Assembly (NCBI RefSeq): GCF_002564465.1
Contig: NZ_NUUX01000021.1
Span: forward strand, 219,701-283,700
Origin: Bacillus sp. AFS088145
GTDB taxonomy: Bacteria > Bacillota > Bacilli > Bacillales > Bacillaceae_G
Length of the DNA stretch: 64,000 nt
Direction of reading: 5' to 3'
A program made the position numbers and the translations under genes. This document shows positions 55,075-63,961 of this stretch, piece after piece; the first letter of the stretch is position 1; every line of letters begins with the position of its first letter. The notes beneath the pieces were generated by a model. It made no database searches and had not been told where the DNA came from. It saw only the letters and a program-made list of their open reading frames with translations.

Positions 55075-55102
55075 TGAAACTATAAATCACGCAAGCGTGA
55101 TT
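55075..55102 (+). promoter_or_regulatory. Candidate ECF-sigma promoter and palindrome before the ter cluster
   Basis: TGAAAC (55075-55080) and CGTG (55096-55099), 15 bases apart, resemble the extracytoplasmic-function sigma consensus (TGAAAC-16-CGTM) that drives yceC in B. subtilis. A perfect palindrome, AATCACGC-AA-GCGTGATT (55085-55102), overlaps the -10 region and could be an operator. Confidence 0.5.
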
Positions 55103-55130
55103 AATACATGATAAGGAGTGTTAATAGCAT

Positions 55131-55724
55131 ATGGCAATTTCTTTACAAAAAGGTCAAAAAGTCGACCTTACAAAAGGAAGAGCGGGACTTTCCTCTTTAA
55201 TTGTAGGTTTAGGTTGGGATCCGGTGAAAAAAAGTGGTGGTTTCTTCGGATTTGGTAAACAAGAAAACATTGACTGTGACGCTTCTGTTTTAATGTTAGA
55301 TGAAAATGACAAGTTAAGAAGTGCAAGTGATGTAATCTATTTTGGAAACAAAAAAAGCTTATGCGGTAGCGTAATTCATTCTGGAGATAATCTAACAGGT
55401 GATGGCAACGGTGACGATGAGCAAGTATTTGTTAATTTAAATAAGGTTCCATCTTATGTACATAAACTTGTATTTGTTGTAAATATCTATGCTTGTGTAC
55501 AACGTAAGCAAGATTTCGGTATGATTAAAAACGCATTTATTCGAGTAGTAGACAAGTCAGCAAACGCTGAGTTAGTAAACTACAATATTACTGATAATTA
55601 TTCAGGATTAACTGCGTTATACCCTGGTGAGATTTATCGCCATAATGGGGAATGGAAGTTCTCTGCAGTTGGAGAGGGAACAAAAGATATAGCATTAGAT
55701 AAAATTGTTCAACGTTTTCAATAA
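55131..55724 (+). CDS. yceC: TerD-family stress protein (YceC-like)
   Basis: A 197-residue TerD-domain protein. The N terminus (ISLQKGQKVDLTKGRAGLSS) and the calcium-binding GDNLTGDGNGDDEQV motif (about 101-115) are typical. An insertion rich in Gly/Phe (SGGFFGFGKQ, about 40-50) before the IDCDASV strand matches YceC rather than YceD/YceE. TerD proteins bind calcium and belong to tellurite- and envelope-stress complexes. AAGGAGTG lies about 12 bases before the ATG. It is the first gene of the cluster. Confidence 0.9.
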   Translation: MAISLQKGQKVDLTKGRAGLSSLIVGLGWDPVKKSGGFFGFGKQENIDCDASVLMLDENDKLRSASDVIYFGNKKSLCGSVIHSGDNLTGDGNGDDEQVFVNLNKVPSYVHKLVFVVNIYACVQRKQDFGMIKNAFIRVVDKSANAELVNYNITDNYSGLTALYPGEIYRHNGEWKFSAVGEGTKDIALDKIVQRFQ

Positions 55725-55758
55725 ATAATTAACATGATGGAAAAGGAGTGCATTTAAA

Positions 55759-56337
55759 ATGACAGTAAATTTATTAAAAGGGCAAAAGGTAGATTTAACG
55801 AAAACAAATCCTGGTTTAACGAACATTGTTGTTGGATTAGGTTGGGACACTAATAAGTACAGTGGCGGTAATGACTTTGACTTAGACTCATCAGTATTTT
55901 TATTAAATGGAGCTAGTAAATGTGCTACTGAAAAAGACTTCGTATTTTACAACAATACAGTAGGTGGGAATGGTTCAGTTGAACACCATGGCGATAACAG
56001 AACTGGCGCTGGTGATGGTGACGATGAGCAAGTTACAGTTAATCTAGCAAACGTTCCTGCTTCAGTAGAAAAGATCGCATTTGCTATTACGATTCATGAA
56101 GCTGATGCACGTAACCAAAATTTTGGACAAGTAAGCAACTCTTATGTTCGTATTTTAAATGAAACGAATGGTGAAGAATTAATTCGTTATGATCTAGGTG
56201 AAGATTTCTCAATTGAAACTTCAGTAGTAGTTGGTGAATTATATCGTCACAACGGCGAATGGAAATTCAATGCAATTGGTAGCGGTTACCAAGGCGGTTT
56301 AATTTCACTAGTTAGAGATTACGGCTTAGACGCTTAA
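55759..56337 (+). CDS. TerD-family stress protein (YceD/YceE-like)
   Basis: A 192-residue TerD protein close to the family consensus (GLGWDTNKYSGGNDFDLDSSVFLL near residue 27; GDNRTGAGDGDDEQV near 85). The acidic residues in these two motifs form the calcium sites. It lies 34 bases after the YceC-like gene and has AAAAGGAGTG upstream. B. subtilis has two such paralogues (yceD and yceE) at this place; here there is only one, and no TerC gene (yceF) follows. Confidence 0.92.
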   Translation: MTVNLLKGQKVDLTKTNPGLTNIVVGLGWDTNKYSGGNDFDLDSSVFLLNGASKCATEKDFVFYNNTVGGNGSVEHHGDNRTGAGDGDDEQVTVNLANVPASVEKIAFAITIHEADARNQNFGQVSNSYVRILNETNGEELIRYDLGEDFSIETSVVVGELYRHNGEWKFNAIGSGYQGGLISLVRDYGLDA

Positions 56338-56371
56338 GTTTACCTAGAAAAAAAGTATTTTGATAGTCAAG

Positions 56372-56395
56372 AGGGGAAAGTGTTTTATTTCCCCT
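56372..56395 (+). terminator. Hairpin after the TerD genes
   Basis: AGGGGAAA (56372-56379) pairs with TTTCCCCT (56388-56395), followed by TTATTATCGTTT. The T-tract is interrupted, so termination may be partial and allow expression of the downstream genes. Confidence 0.6.
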
Positions 56396-56410
56396 TTATT
56401 ATCGTTTAGC

Positions 56411-56440
56411 ACATCTTTAGAAAATGGTTTCTAAAGATGT
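56411..56440 (+). promoter_or_regulatory. 13-bp perfect inverted repeat before the small HTH gene
   Basis: ACATCTTTAGAAA (56411-56423) and TTTCTAAAGATGT (56428-56440) flank ATGG. There is no T-run after it, so it is not a terminator. It may be an operator, perhaps for the HTH protein encoded from 56514, or an RNA hairpin. Confidence 0.5.
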
Positions 56441-56513
56441 CCTAGATTGTAATTTAAGTTTAAAATGTTTTCCTAATGTAATGTTGCATTATTTGGAAGT
56501 TCGGGGTGGGATT

Positions 56514-56720
56514 TTGAATAAACAAAGTAATACGATAAATTTAAATGATCCAAGTTTACTTAGTTCGCGTCAAGCGTGTCAAGAATGGGGGATCAATGAC
56601 TCAACATTACGGAAACGAATAAATGATTTTCCAGACGGTACGATACGTAAATTTGGTTCCTCTTGGGTAGTAACTCGTGAAGGTATGTTAGCAGTTTTCG
56701 GACAACCAAAAATGAAATAA
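56514..56720 (+). CDS. Small helix-turn-helix protein of the ter cluster
   Basis: A 68-residue protein. Residues about 18-45 (LLSSRQACQEWGINDSTLRKR) look like a MerR/excisionase-type helix-turn-helix, followed by a beta wing (IRKFGSSWVVTREGMLAVFG). I chose the TTG at 56514, preceded by GGGGTGGG; a longer frame starts at an ATG at 56424 in the loop of the inverted repeat. It lies 23 bases before the YceG gene. It could regulate the cluster, or bind DNA or another HTH partner; I know of no counterpart in the B. subtilis yce operon. Confidence 0.6.
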   Translation: MNKQSNTINLNDPSLLSSRQACQEWGINDSTLRKRINDFPDGTIRKFGSSWVVTREGMLAVFGQPKMK

Positions 56721-56743
56721 TAACATCGGAAAGGAGTCTCTAT

Positions 56744-58363
56744 ATGTCTGCGATCAACCCAAAAACCATGGATATTAATCAACATGAGTGGTTGAGTATC
56801 TTAAAACAACCTTCTAAATTAAGACAGTCTTATCAAGTAGAAGGAGAAACCATACAGTTTAATCAAATTGCATGGAGAATTTTAGGAACAAACATTGACG
56901 AAGATGAGTATTTTGAAAACTTATATGAACTAGTACATGACGAGTCTTTAAATGTCATTCTATTAAGCGAAGATTTAAACAAGACAATTTCGAATGAAAT
57001 GTTACAAGCAGTTCAAAGAATAGTAACAATAAACACTGCTGAAAATGGATTGTCAGTGAACAGACTAATTGCATTCCTTGAAGGTGAGCGATTAATTCCG
57101 AAGCACGAAAATCAGAACATACATAGACATATTCGCGAGCAAATTAAATCCGTATTATCTATCTTTAAAGATTCACATAAAAATGGATTCCTTGATAGTA
57201 ATTTTAGAAGGATCATAGTTGATCTCGTGAAATGGTTACATAACCATGTAAATAAATGGATTGAGAGTTTTCCTAATAGTTCTCCACTTATCTTATGGTA
57301 TGGTGACACAACATTAAGTGAATGTTATTTCCTTTACTTGCTAATCCTTTTAGGTTTTGATGTTGCTATATTTCATCCTGAAGGAAAAGATTCATTATCT
57401 CATTTATTAGGTACCAAGAGCGACGGAATTAAAATACTACCTTCAACGACATCTTTAGTACCATTTCCACTAGAAAAGCCAGTTAGGAAGAGTACAGTTG
57501 CCCATAGAGCAACAAAGGAAATTGAGAAATTATTGCATACTGAGGATTCACTATTATTTAAACCATGGCAATTTAGAAATTATGCCCCAAGATCAATTAC
57601 GTTAAAAACAACCTTTGATGAACTATTCATTTTACATAAAGAAAGAGCAATGTTACGTCCTAATTTTCAAGTAAAAGACAATAGTGTTGGAATACCGGTT
57701 TTCTTTATGAAGATTTTAGGTGTGACGAAAAACCATCGTGAATATTGGGAAAAGATTGGCCAATTAACTGAAAGTAATTTAACACTTAAAATAGATAAAT
57801 TTCCATTTACCCAATTGGTTAAAGGAAACCAACAATATCATTATCAAAATGCATTAGGGCATGACGGGCTACTTGATCCCTATAAGATATTGGCTAGTAA
57901 CTGGTGGAGATATAAAGAACTTCCAAGCGGATTACAGTTTGGTCTAGCTTCTGCTATATCTAGATATGTAGACCGAGCAAATATTAAGTCACTACCAAAT
58001 GAAACAAAGGCTCAGACACAACTATTTTTATTTAGCCAATCTATGAATATACCAAATGAAATATTAAGATTACTACAACAGTTTGATTACACACAACAAG
58101 TTCCAAAATTAATTATTTATAATACAGAAAGAGATGGTGAACTAAATAGAAACGACGCAGCACTACTTCTATTATTAAATGAGTTTGGAGTGGATCTAGT
58201 TTTACTTAATCCAACGGGTCAGAATGATATCGAATTATTCGTAGATGACAAATTATTCGATTCCCATTGGCTAGATGAAGTTACTTTTGATACTGAATTT
58301 CAAGTGTTGCGAGCATCAGGACAGTCACTAATTAAAAATCTATTTAGAAAAATAGTTAAATAA
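56744..58363 (+). CDS. yceG: YceG-like protein of Ter stress systems
   Basis: A 539-residue cytoplasmic protein corresponding in length and context to B. subtilis YceG (YceG_bac family, proposed to act in a Ter-linked biosynthetic module). Two similar segments (LILWYGDTTLSECYFLYLL near 184 and PKLIIYNTERDGELNRNDA near 453), each followed by DVAIFHPEG or DLVLLNPTG, suggest two Rossmann-like halves. No catalytic motif is certain. AAGGAGTC lies 8 bases before the ATG, and telA follows 13 bases after the stop. Confidence 0.85.
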   Translation: MSAINPKTMDINQHEWLSILKQPSKLRQSYQVEGETIQFNQIAWRILGTNIDEDEYFENLYELVHDESLNVILLSEDLNKTISNEMLQAVQRIVTINTAENGLSVNRLIAFLEGERLIPKHENQNIHRHIREQIKSVLSIFKDSHKNGFLDSNFRRIIVDLVKWLHNHVNKWIESFPNSSPLILWYGDTTLSECYFLYLLILLGFDVAIFHPEGKDSLSHLLGTKSDGIKILPSTTSLVPFPLEKPVRKSTVAHRATKEIEKLLHTEDSLLFKPWQFRNYAPRSITLKTTFDELFILHKERAMLRPNFQVKDNSVGIPVFFMKILGVTKNHREYWEKIGQLTESNLTLKIDKFPFTQLVKGNQQYHYQNALGHDGLLDPYKILASNWWRYKELPSGLQFGLASAISRYVDRANIKSLPNETKAQTQLFLFSQSMNIPNEILRLLQQFDYTQQVPKLIIYNTERDGELNRNDAALLLLLNEFGVDLVLLNPTGQNDIELFVDDKLFDSHWLDEVTFDTEFQVLRASGQSLIKNLFRKIVK

Positions 58364-58376
58364 AGGGGAACATAAA

Positions 58377-59456
58377 ATGTCTATAAATGCACTTTCTAGT
58401 TTAGAAAAGCAAGATGAAATTTTGAATGCAAATGATATGAAATTGCAATTAAGAAATGAACCTGAAGTACACCGTTTAGCAAGTTCAATAGACCATAAAA
58501 ACCAAATCGCTTTATTGGAGTACGGGAAAGAACCAGCAACTGAAATTTCAACCTTCTCAGGTAAAATATTAAATACAATTAAGGCTTCAAGTATGGAAGA
58601 GTCTAGCGTTCTATTAAAACAATTAGGGAAAATTATGGACCGCTTTGATGCGAAGGATTTTGCAGAAGAAAAAGGGTTTCTTTCAAAAATTTTTAATCGT
58701 GGTCAAAAGTTAATTGATAAATTATTTGATAAATATCAATCAATGGGTACAGAAATTGATAAAGTCTATGTAGAAATTACAAAGTATGAACACGAAATGA
58801 AAACATCTACAAACACATTAGAACAACTTTACGAGCAAAACGTAGCATATTATATGGAGTTAGAAAAATATATTGTAGCTGCAGAAATGAAAGCAGAAGA
58901 GTTAAAAACACAGCTTCCTGCTTTAACTGAACGAGCTGGATCAGGAAATCAACTTGCTATGATGGAGTTAGATTCCTTAAAAAATGCGATCGAGTTACTT
59001 GAACAACGTACTTACGATTTAGAAATGGCAAAACAAGTTGCTTATCAATCAGCTCCGCAAATTCGTTTATTACAACGTGGTAATACTAAACTGATTGGTA
59101 AAATTAACTCAGCCTTTGTAACAACAATTCCAATTTTTAAAACTGCATTAATTAATGCAATAGCAGCTAAGAGACAAAATTTAGTCGCTCAATCAATGAA
59201 TGAATTAGATAAGAGAACAAACGAATTATTATTACGTAATGCTAATACAATTTCACAGCAAAGTGTGGATATTGCTAGATTATCAGGATCCCCTAGCATT
59301 AAGATCGAGACGATGGAAGAAACTTGGAATATCATTATGAAGGGGATGCAAGAAACGAAAGCGATTGAAGAAGAAAATAAAATTCAACGTGAACAAGGTA
59401 AATTGCGTTTAGAGCAACTGCAAGAAAACTTCATTAAACTTAAGCAAGGAAAGTAA
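58377..59456 (+). CDS. yceH: Toxic anion resistance protein, TelA family (YceH-like)
   Basis: A 359-residue helical, coiled-coil-rich protein of the TelA/KlaA family, linked to resistance to tellurite, cell-wall antimicrobials and other stresses. Family segments are visible in the region FLSKIFNRGQKLIDKLFDKYQ near 100, QNVAYYMELEKYIVAAEMKAEEL near 155 (quoted in part), and PIFKTALINAIAAKRQ near 247. AAAGGGGAAC precedes the ATG. It ends the cluster and is followed by a terminator. It works with YceG and TerD proteins in related operons. Confidence 0.93.
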   Translation: MSINALSSLEKQDEILNANDMKLQLRNEPEVHRLASSIDHKNQIALLEYGKEPATEISTFSGKILNTIKASSMEESSVLLKQLGKIMDRFDAKDFAEEKGFLSKIFNRGQKLIDKLFDKYQSMGTEIDKVYVEITKYEHEMKTSTNTLEQLYEQNVAYYMELEKYIVAAEMKAEELKTQLPALTERAGSGNQLAMMELDSLKNAIELLEQRTYDLEMAKQVAYQSAPQIRLLQRGNTKLIGKINSAFVTTIPIFKTALINAIAAKRQNLVAQSMNELDKRTNELLLRNANTISQQSVDIARLSGSPSIKIETMEETWNIIMKGMQETKAIEEENKIQREQGKLRLEQLQENFIKLKQGK

Positions 59457-59484
59457 GATATTAAGAGTTATTCAATAGTTTTTT

Positions 59485-59525
59485 AAAAGTCAGTGGCCGA
59501 CAAGCTACTGACTTTTGTCTTTATT
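59485..59525 (+). terminator. Terminator of the ter cluster
   Basis: AAAAGTCAGT (59485-59494) pairs with ACTGACTTTT (59507-59516) with an imperfect inner stem, followed by GTCTTTATTG. Confidence 0.75.
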
Positions 59526-59791
59526 GCGTTTTTACTAAACGGTTCTTAACTATTTAATTAATACTAAAATAAATGATGCTTCTTATTAGATAATCGGGGA
59601 GCCTTTTTAGCATTTTTAATTCTTTTATTTTAAAAAAATGTTATTATAATATAATGAGATGAAATGAAAAGTTAATGCTAAAGTACATAGCGTTGTAAAT
59701 AAATGGAAGACAAGAATAGTGTCACTTAATTAAATGATTAAATTTGATAAGTGAATAATTCTGAAAGTTCTGTAACTATGATGGAAATATA
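59526..59791. other. Intergenic region with no recognised gene
   Basis: A/T-rich sequence between the ter cluster and the iron operon. No credible open frame, RNA motif or repeat was seen before the promoter at 59792. Confidence 0.5.
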
Positions 59792-59841
59792 TTGACAATA
59801 AAAGTCGCTTTAGTATAATTAATGATTGAAAATGATTATCA
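59792..59841 (+). promoter_or_regulatory. Sigma-A promoter with Fur box
   Basis: A perfect TTGACA (59792-59797) and a perfect TATAAT (59814-59819) are 16 bases apart. TGAAAATGATTATCA (59827-59841) matches the 7-1-7 Fur box TGATAATNATTATCA at all but one position and covers the transcription start. Iron repression of the operon follows. Confidence 0.92.
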
Positions 59842-59870
59842 ACTTCAACGTTAATTAAGGAGAGAACGAA

Positions 59871-60866
59871 ATGATTACCAATATCAAAATGCCCAAATTG
59901 CTTGGGATTGTCATGTCTTTATTTTTATTGATTGGTCTAGTTGGCTGTTCATCAGATTCAAGTAAAAAGTCTGATAAAAATTCTTCAAATGAATCTGCAG
60001 TCACAGTTGATACTAAATTCGGCAAAGTCGAGATTAAAGGGCATCCGAAACGTGTTGTTGCACTAGGCTGGGGAGATGCAGAGACTGCACTAAGTCTTGG
60101 TGTTGAACCAATCGGTGCAAGTGACTGGCTTGCTTTTGGTGGTGACGGTGTAGGACCTTGGTTAAAAGGTGCATATAAAAAATCACCAACTATTCTTGGA
60201 ACAATGGAACTTGATTATGAGAAAATTGCTTCTCTTAAACCAGATTTAATTCTTGATGTAAAATCTTCAGGTGATGAAGAACGATACAAACGCCTTTCAG
60301 AAATCGCTCCAACAGTTGGGGTTCCTAAGGGTGGAGATAATTATTTAACGACTACTACAGACCAGGTGCGAATGATTGCACAAGCCCTTGGTAAAGTAGA
60401 TAAAGGTGAAGAACTACTTAAGGATGTAGATGTGGCATTTGATAAAGCGGCTAAGTCAAATCCAGAATTTGCAGGTAAAACGGTTGCAGTTGGTGCTTAT
60501 GATTCTTCAGGTTTTGGTGCGTACGTAAAAGGCGATTCTCGTGTTGATTTTGTAACGCGTCTTGGATTCAAAAATAAGGAAGAGATTGAAAAATTAGCTA
60601 AAGGTAATTTCTTTATTAAAGTTGCTGACGAAAAGTTAGATCTATTAAATGCTGATCTTACGATTGTTTTACCTATTTTTGTTGATCCAATAGAGATAAC
60701 AAATAATAAACTTTATCAGAAGATTCCTTCTGTAGCTGATGGAAGATCAATTATTCTTGATACAAATTCATCAAACGCATTCTCAACAGGAACGGTTCCT
60801 GCATTATTATGGGCAATCGATAATTTACCACAACAGTTTAAAAAAGCATTAGAAGGCGGGGAGTAA
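59871..60866 (+). CDS. Siderophore-binding lipoprotein (YfiY-like, FecB/FepB family)
   Basis: A 331-residue iron-siderophore binding protein. The lipobox LVGC gives Cys26 as the lipid anchor. The domain pattern RVVALGWGDAETALSLGV (about 62-79) and DLILDVKSSGDEERYKRLSEIAPTV (in parts, about 124-148) is typical of family 8 binding proteins. In B. subtilis YfiY binds hydroxamate siderophores of the schizokinen/arthrobactin type; the ligand here is inferred. TAAGGAGAG precedes the ATG. It is the first gene of the Fur-controlled operon. Confidence 0.92.
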   Translation: MITNIKMPKLLGIVMSLFLLIGLVGCSSDSSKKSDKNSSNESAVTVDTKFGKVEIKGHPKRVVALGWGDAETALSLGVEPIGASDWLAFGGDGVGPWLKGAYKKSPTILGTMELDYEKIASLKPDLILDVKSSGDEERYKRLSEIAPTVGVPKGGDNYLTTTTDQVRMIAQALGKVDKGEELLKDVDVAFDKAAKSNPEFAGKTVAVGAYDSSGFGAYVKGDSRVDFVTRLGFKNKEEIEKLAKGNFFIKVADEKLDLLNADLTIVLPIFVDPIEITNNKLYQKIPSVADGRSIILDTNSSNAFSTGTVPALLWAIDNLPQQFKKALEGGE

Positions 60867-60870
60867 AACA

Positions 60871-61941
60871 GTGACAGCGATGAAGCAACCAAAAAACAAA
60901 ACAACTCAAGTAGTTGGGGAAAATAAAAAGACAATTACTTCAATGCGGTTGCAACGATTTTTGGGCTTCATCGTAGCACTATTGCTTTTGGTAGCTGTAG
61001 TGTTTTTAAGTTTAATGATCGGTGCTAAATCCATACCTTTTGGAGTAGTATGGGATGCGTTGTTTTCACCAAACAATAGCTATGACCACACAATCATTCA
61101 TAATACTAGGATACCACGAACACTTATTGCACTAATCGTTGGTCCTGGATTTGGACTAGCTGGAGCATTAATTCAGGTACTGACTAGAAATCCACTAGCA
61201 GACCCTGGTATTCTTGGTGTAAATGCTGGGGCAGCCTTCGCAGTTGCGATCGGAATTGGTGTATTTTCTGTTACATCGATGTCTGCTTATATGTGGTTTG
61301 CACTTGCCGGTGCATTAATTGCGACAATAGCTGTGTACGTTATAAGTGGAGGAGCTGGTAAAAAAGCTCCCACCCCTGTTCAAATTACACTTGCTGGGGT
61401 AGCACTAGGTGCCACTTTGAGTGGGATTACTACATCATTGACATTAATCAATAGTAAGGCATTTGCACGAATGCTGAACTGGAGTGTAGGGACATTAGCT
61501 AGGAGAAGTCTTGATGACCTTTGGCTTGTTCTGCCCATTTTAATCGTTGGTGCATTATTAGCTTTTGTTATTACTCCTGCATTAAACGCGATTGCCTTCG
61601 GAGATGATCGTGCATCCTCTTTAGGAGTAAATGTTGGTGTGACTCGTGCAATAGGTTTGATTGCAATTACACTATTAGCTGGCGGGGCAACTGCAATAGC
61701 TGGACCAATTGGTTTTATAGGTTTAATGGTGCCACATTGTGTAAGATGGTTTGTCGGTCCAGACCAATTCTGGATTTTTTTATACTCAATAGTAGCAGCA
61801 CCGATCATACTCATCCTTTCAGATATTATTGGTAGAGTTGTATTGTTACCTTCAGAAGTTCCAGTAGGAATCATCACGGGACTAGTTGGTGCACCGATTC
61901 TATTGATTCTTGTTCGTAGACGTAAAGCGAGTGGATTATAA
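60871..61941 (+). CDS. Siderophore ABC importer permease (FecCD family, YfiZ-like)
   Basis: A 356-residue permease with nine to ten transmembrane helices. Family segments are RIPRTLIALIVGPGFGLAGA near 83, TRNPLADPGILGVNAGA near 107 and the coupling region GPIGFIGLMVPHCVR near 277. The start is GTG with GGGGAG 7 bases upstream, only 4 bases after the binding-protein stop. It needs a second permease as partner, and the gene for that partner is broken (see next entry). Confidence 0.93.
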   Translation: MTAMKQPKNKTTQVVGENKKTITSMRLQRFLGFIVALLLLVAVVFLSLMIGAKSIPFGVVWDALFSPNNSYDHTIIHNTRIPRTLIALIVGPGFGLAGALIQVLTRNPLADPGILGVNAGAAFAVAIGIGVFSVTSMSAYMWFALAGALIATIAVYVISGGAGKKAPTPVQITLAGVALGATLSGITTSLTLINSKAFARMLNWSVGTLARRSLDDLWLVLPILIVGALLAFVITPALNAIAFGDDRASSLGVNVGVTRAIGLIAITLLAGGATAIAGPIGFIGLMVPHCVRWFVGPDQFWIFLYSIVAAPIILILSDIIGRVVLLPSEVPVGIITGLVGAPILLILVRRRKASGL

Positions 61942-61991
61942 AATGAAAATGATTTGTGGCAAAGGTTTGGATGTAAGAAGGAGTGAATATT

Positions 61992-63037
61992 ATGCGCCCC
62001 ATTAATTATGGCAGGCACTATCTACAACTGAAATGGCCTGTAAAGGCGCGAATTGATGTGAGGAGCATGATTGTTACGGCAATCCTTCTTATAGCCACGA
62101 TTGCAATTGCAATGTTTGCATTAATGGTAGGCACACTGAAATTGAGTGTTCACGAAGTTTTTTCTGCTTTAATTGGCCAAGCGACAGGGATGACGAGAAC
62201 TGTTGTGGTCGAATGGCGGTTACCACGGGTGGTGGCTGCGATTGTTTTTGGTGCAGGTTTAGCAATAAGTGGCATGATTTTTCAATCAATCACTCGGAAT
62301 CCATTAGGGTCTCCTGATATCATTGGTTTTACCTCAGGCTCTTATACTGGAGCACTTATTGTGCTTCTTGTCTCTAAGTCGACTTCTAACATTAGTGTAG
62401 CTGGTGGGGCTTTGATTGGTGGATTCACAACGGCTCTCCTTATCTATTTGCTGCTTTTCGAAAAGGAACGCAGAACTTTCGCCTAATTATTGTCGGAATA
62501 GCAGTCTCGGCGATCTTAGGAAGTATCAATTCGATGCTCCTTATTAAAAGTGATGCAGAGGTTGCGTTAACTGCAGCGGCTTGGGGAGTTGGATCATTAA
62601 ATGGGATTGATTGGGAACAATTAGTTCCTCCAGCAATTGCAGTCATTGTTCTCATTATTTGTGCTGGGATCATGAACAGACCATTGCGTGAAATGGAGTT
62701 CGGCATGGATGCTGCGAAATCTCATGGTGTTCGAATTGAACGATCCCAACTATTACTCATTCTTATTGCAGTTGCATTGACGGCTGCTCCAACTGCGGTT
62801 ATTGGACCAGTTAGTTTTGTGGCGCTTGTTGCACCGCAAATCGCTAAACGTATCACCAAATCAGAGGAAAGTATTTTACCATCAGCAATGATGGGAGCGT
62901 TTCTTTTACTTGGAGCGGATGTTCTTGCGCAAAGAGTAATTCCAGGAACAATATTTCCAGTAGGTGTGGTAACTTTATCATTAGGTGGAATATACTTAGT
63001 GTGGCTATTATTTCGTCAAGCAAGATCAGCAGCTTAA
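61992..63037 (+). pseudogene. Siderophore ABC importer permease (FecCD family, YfhA-like), frameshifted
   Basis: The first frame runs from ATG 61992 (GAAGGAG upstream) and stops at 62486 after a nonsense tail (FEKERRTFA). The second frame, readable from about 62444, continues the permease without loss (FRKGTQNFRLIIVGIAVSAI onward to 63037). Adding one base near 62450-62456 joins them into a normal 348-residue FecCD protein with TRNPLGSPDIIGFTSG and GPVSFVALVAPQIAKR motifs. So a single base is missing. It may be a real inactivating mutation or a sequencing error; no slippery heptamer suggests programmed frameshifting. Confidence 0.88.
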
Positions 63038-63130
63038 ACGAATTAAATATGTACAAGGTTTAGTAGGACCTTTCTCGCAAGGGGTTTCAAGTATTACGAT
63101 ATTCTGATTGAAAGAAGTTGAAAATGAATT

Positions 63131-63961
63131 ATGAAGTTAACAGCGGCAGAAATTCAAAGCCAAAAGACCATACAAACAGAGTCAAGGCTTTGGACAGAAA
63201 ACATTACAATCAAATACGATAATCGGGTAATATCCAGAAACCTTTCAGTACAAATCCCAGACGGATCATTTACAGTAATTGTTGGTCCAAATGGATGTGG
63301 GAAATCAACCTTACTTCGAACACTTTCAAATTTGTTAAAGCCATCTGAAGGACAAATTTTACTAGATGGAAAAGCTATTACATCTTATAAGTCAAAGGAA
63401 GTAGCCCGTAAACTAGGTCTATTACCTCAATCATCAACTGCTCCAGACGGAATAACAGTAGCGAATTTGATCGCACATGGTCGATATCCATATCAGAGTC
63501 TTATAAGACAATGGACTGATGAAGATGAAGCAGCAGTAATGTCTGCGATGGAGCTTACAAATACGAGTGATTTGTCACATCGATACGTAGACGAACTATC
63601 CGGAGGACAAAGACAAAGAGTTTGGGTCGCGATGGTACTTGCCCAACAAACACCAATGCTCCTACTTGATGAACCAACGACTTACCTTGATATTGCTCAT
63701 CAAATTGAGTTATTAGAGTTATTTAAAGATCTTAATCATCAAGGGAATACATTAGTTGCTGTTTTACATGATTTGAACCATGCTGCGAGATATGCAGATA
63801 ATATTATCGCGATGAAGGATGGCCAAGTTATTGCACAAGGAGATCCTCGGGAGATTATCACTGCAAAACTAGTTGAAGAAGTCTTCGGTTTAAAGTGCAT
63901 CATAATAGATGATCCAATTGCAGGTACACCACTAGTCGTTCCATTAGGTAAGGATAGTTAA
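63131..63961 (+). CDS. Siderophore ABC importer ATPase (FecE/FhuC family, YusV-like)
   Basis: A 276-residue ATPase. It has Walker A GPNGCGKST (about 54-62), Q-loop LGLLPQSS, signature ELSGGQRQRVWVAMVLAQ and Walker B MLLLDEPTTYLDIAHQ, followed by the H-loop VLHDLNHA. It would energise the permease pair encoded upstream. The gap of 93 bases to the permease and the weak ribosome binding site (no clear GGAGG before ATG 63131) are unusual for the operon. The last 39 bases of the window after it hold no feature. Confidence 0.93.
   Translation: MKLTAAEIQSQKTIQTESRLWTENITIKYDNRVISRNLSVQIPDGSFTVIVGPNGCGKSTLLRTLSNLLKPSEGQILLDGKAITSYKSKEVARKLGLLPQSSTAPDGITVANLIAHGRYPYQSLIRQWTDEDEAAVMSAMELTNTSDLSHRYVDELSGGQRQRVWVAMVLAQQTPMLLLDEPTTYLDIAHQIELLELFKDLNHQGNTLVAVLHDLNHAARYADNIIAMKDGQVIAQGDPREIITAKLVEEVFGLKCIIIDDPIAGTPLVVPLGKDS

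Noticed and set aside
62444..62486. Programmed frameshift in the permease gene
   Set aside because: There is no slippery heptamer or downstream structure, and FecCD permeases are not known to use frameshifting. A one-base deletion or sequence error is simpler.
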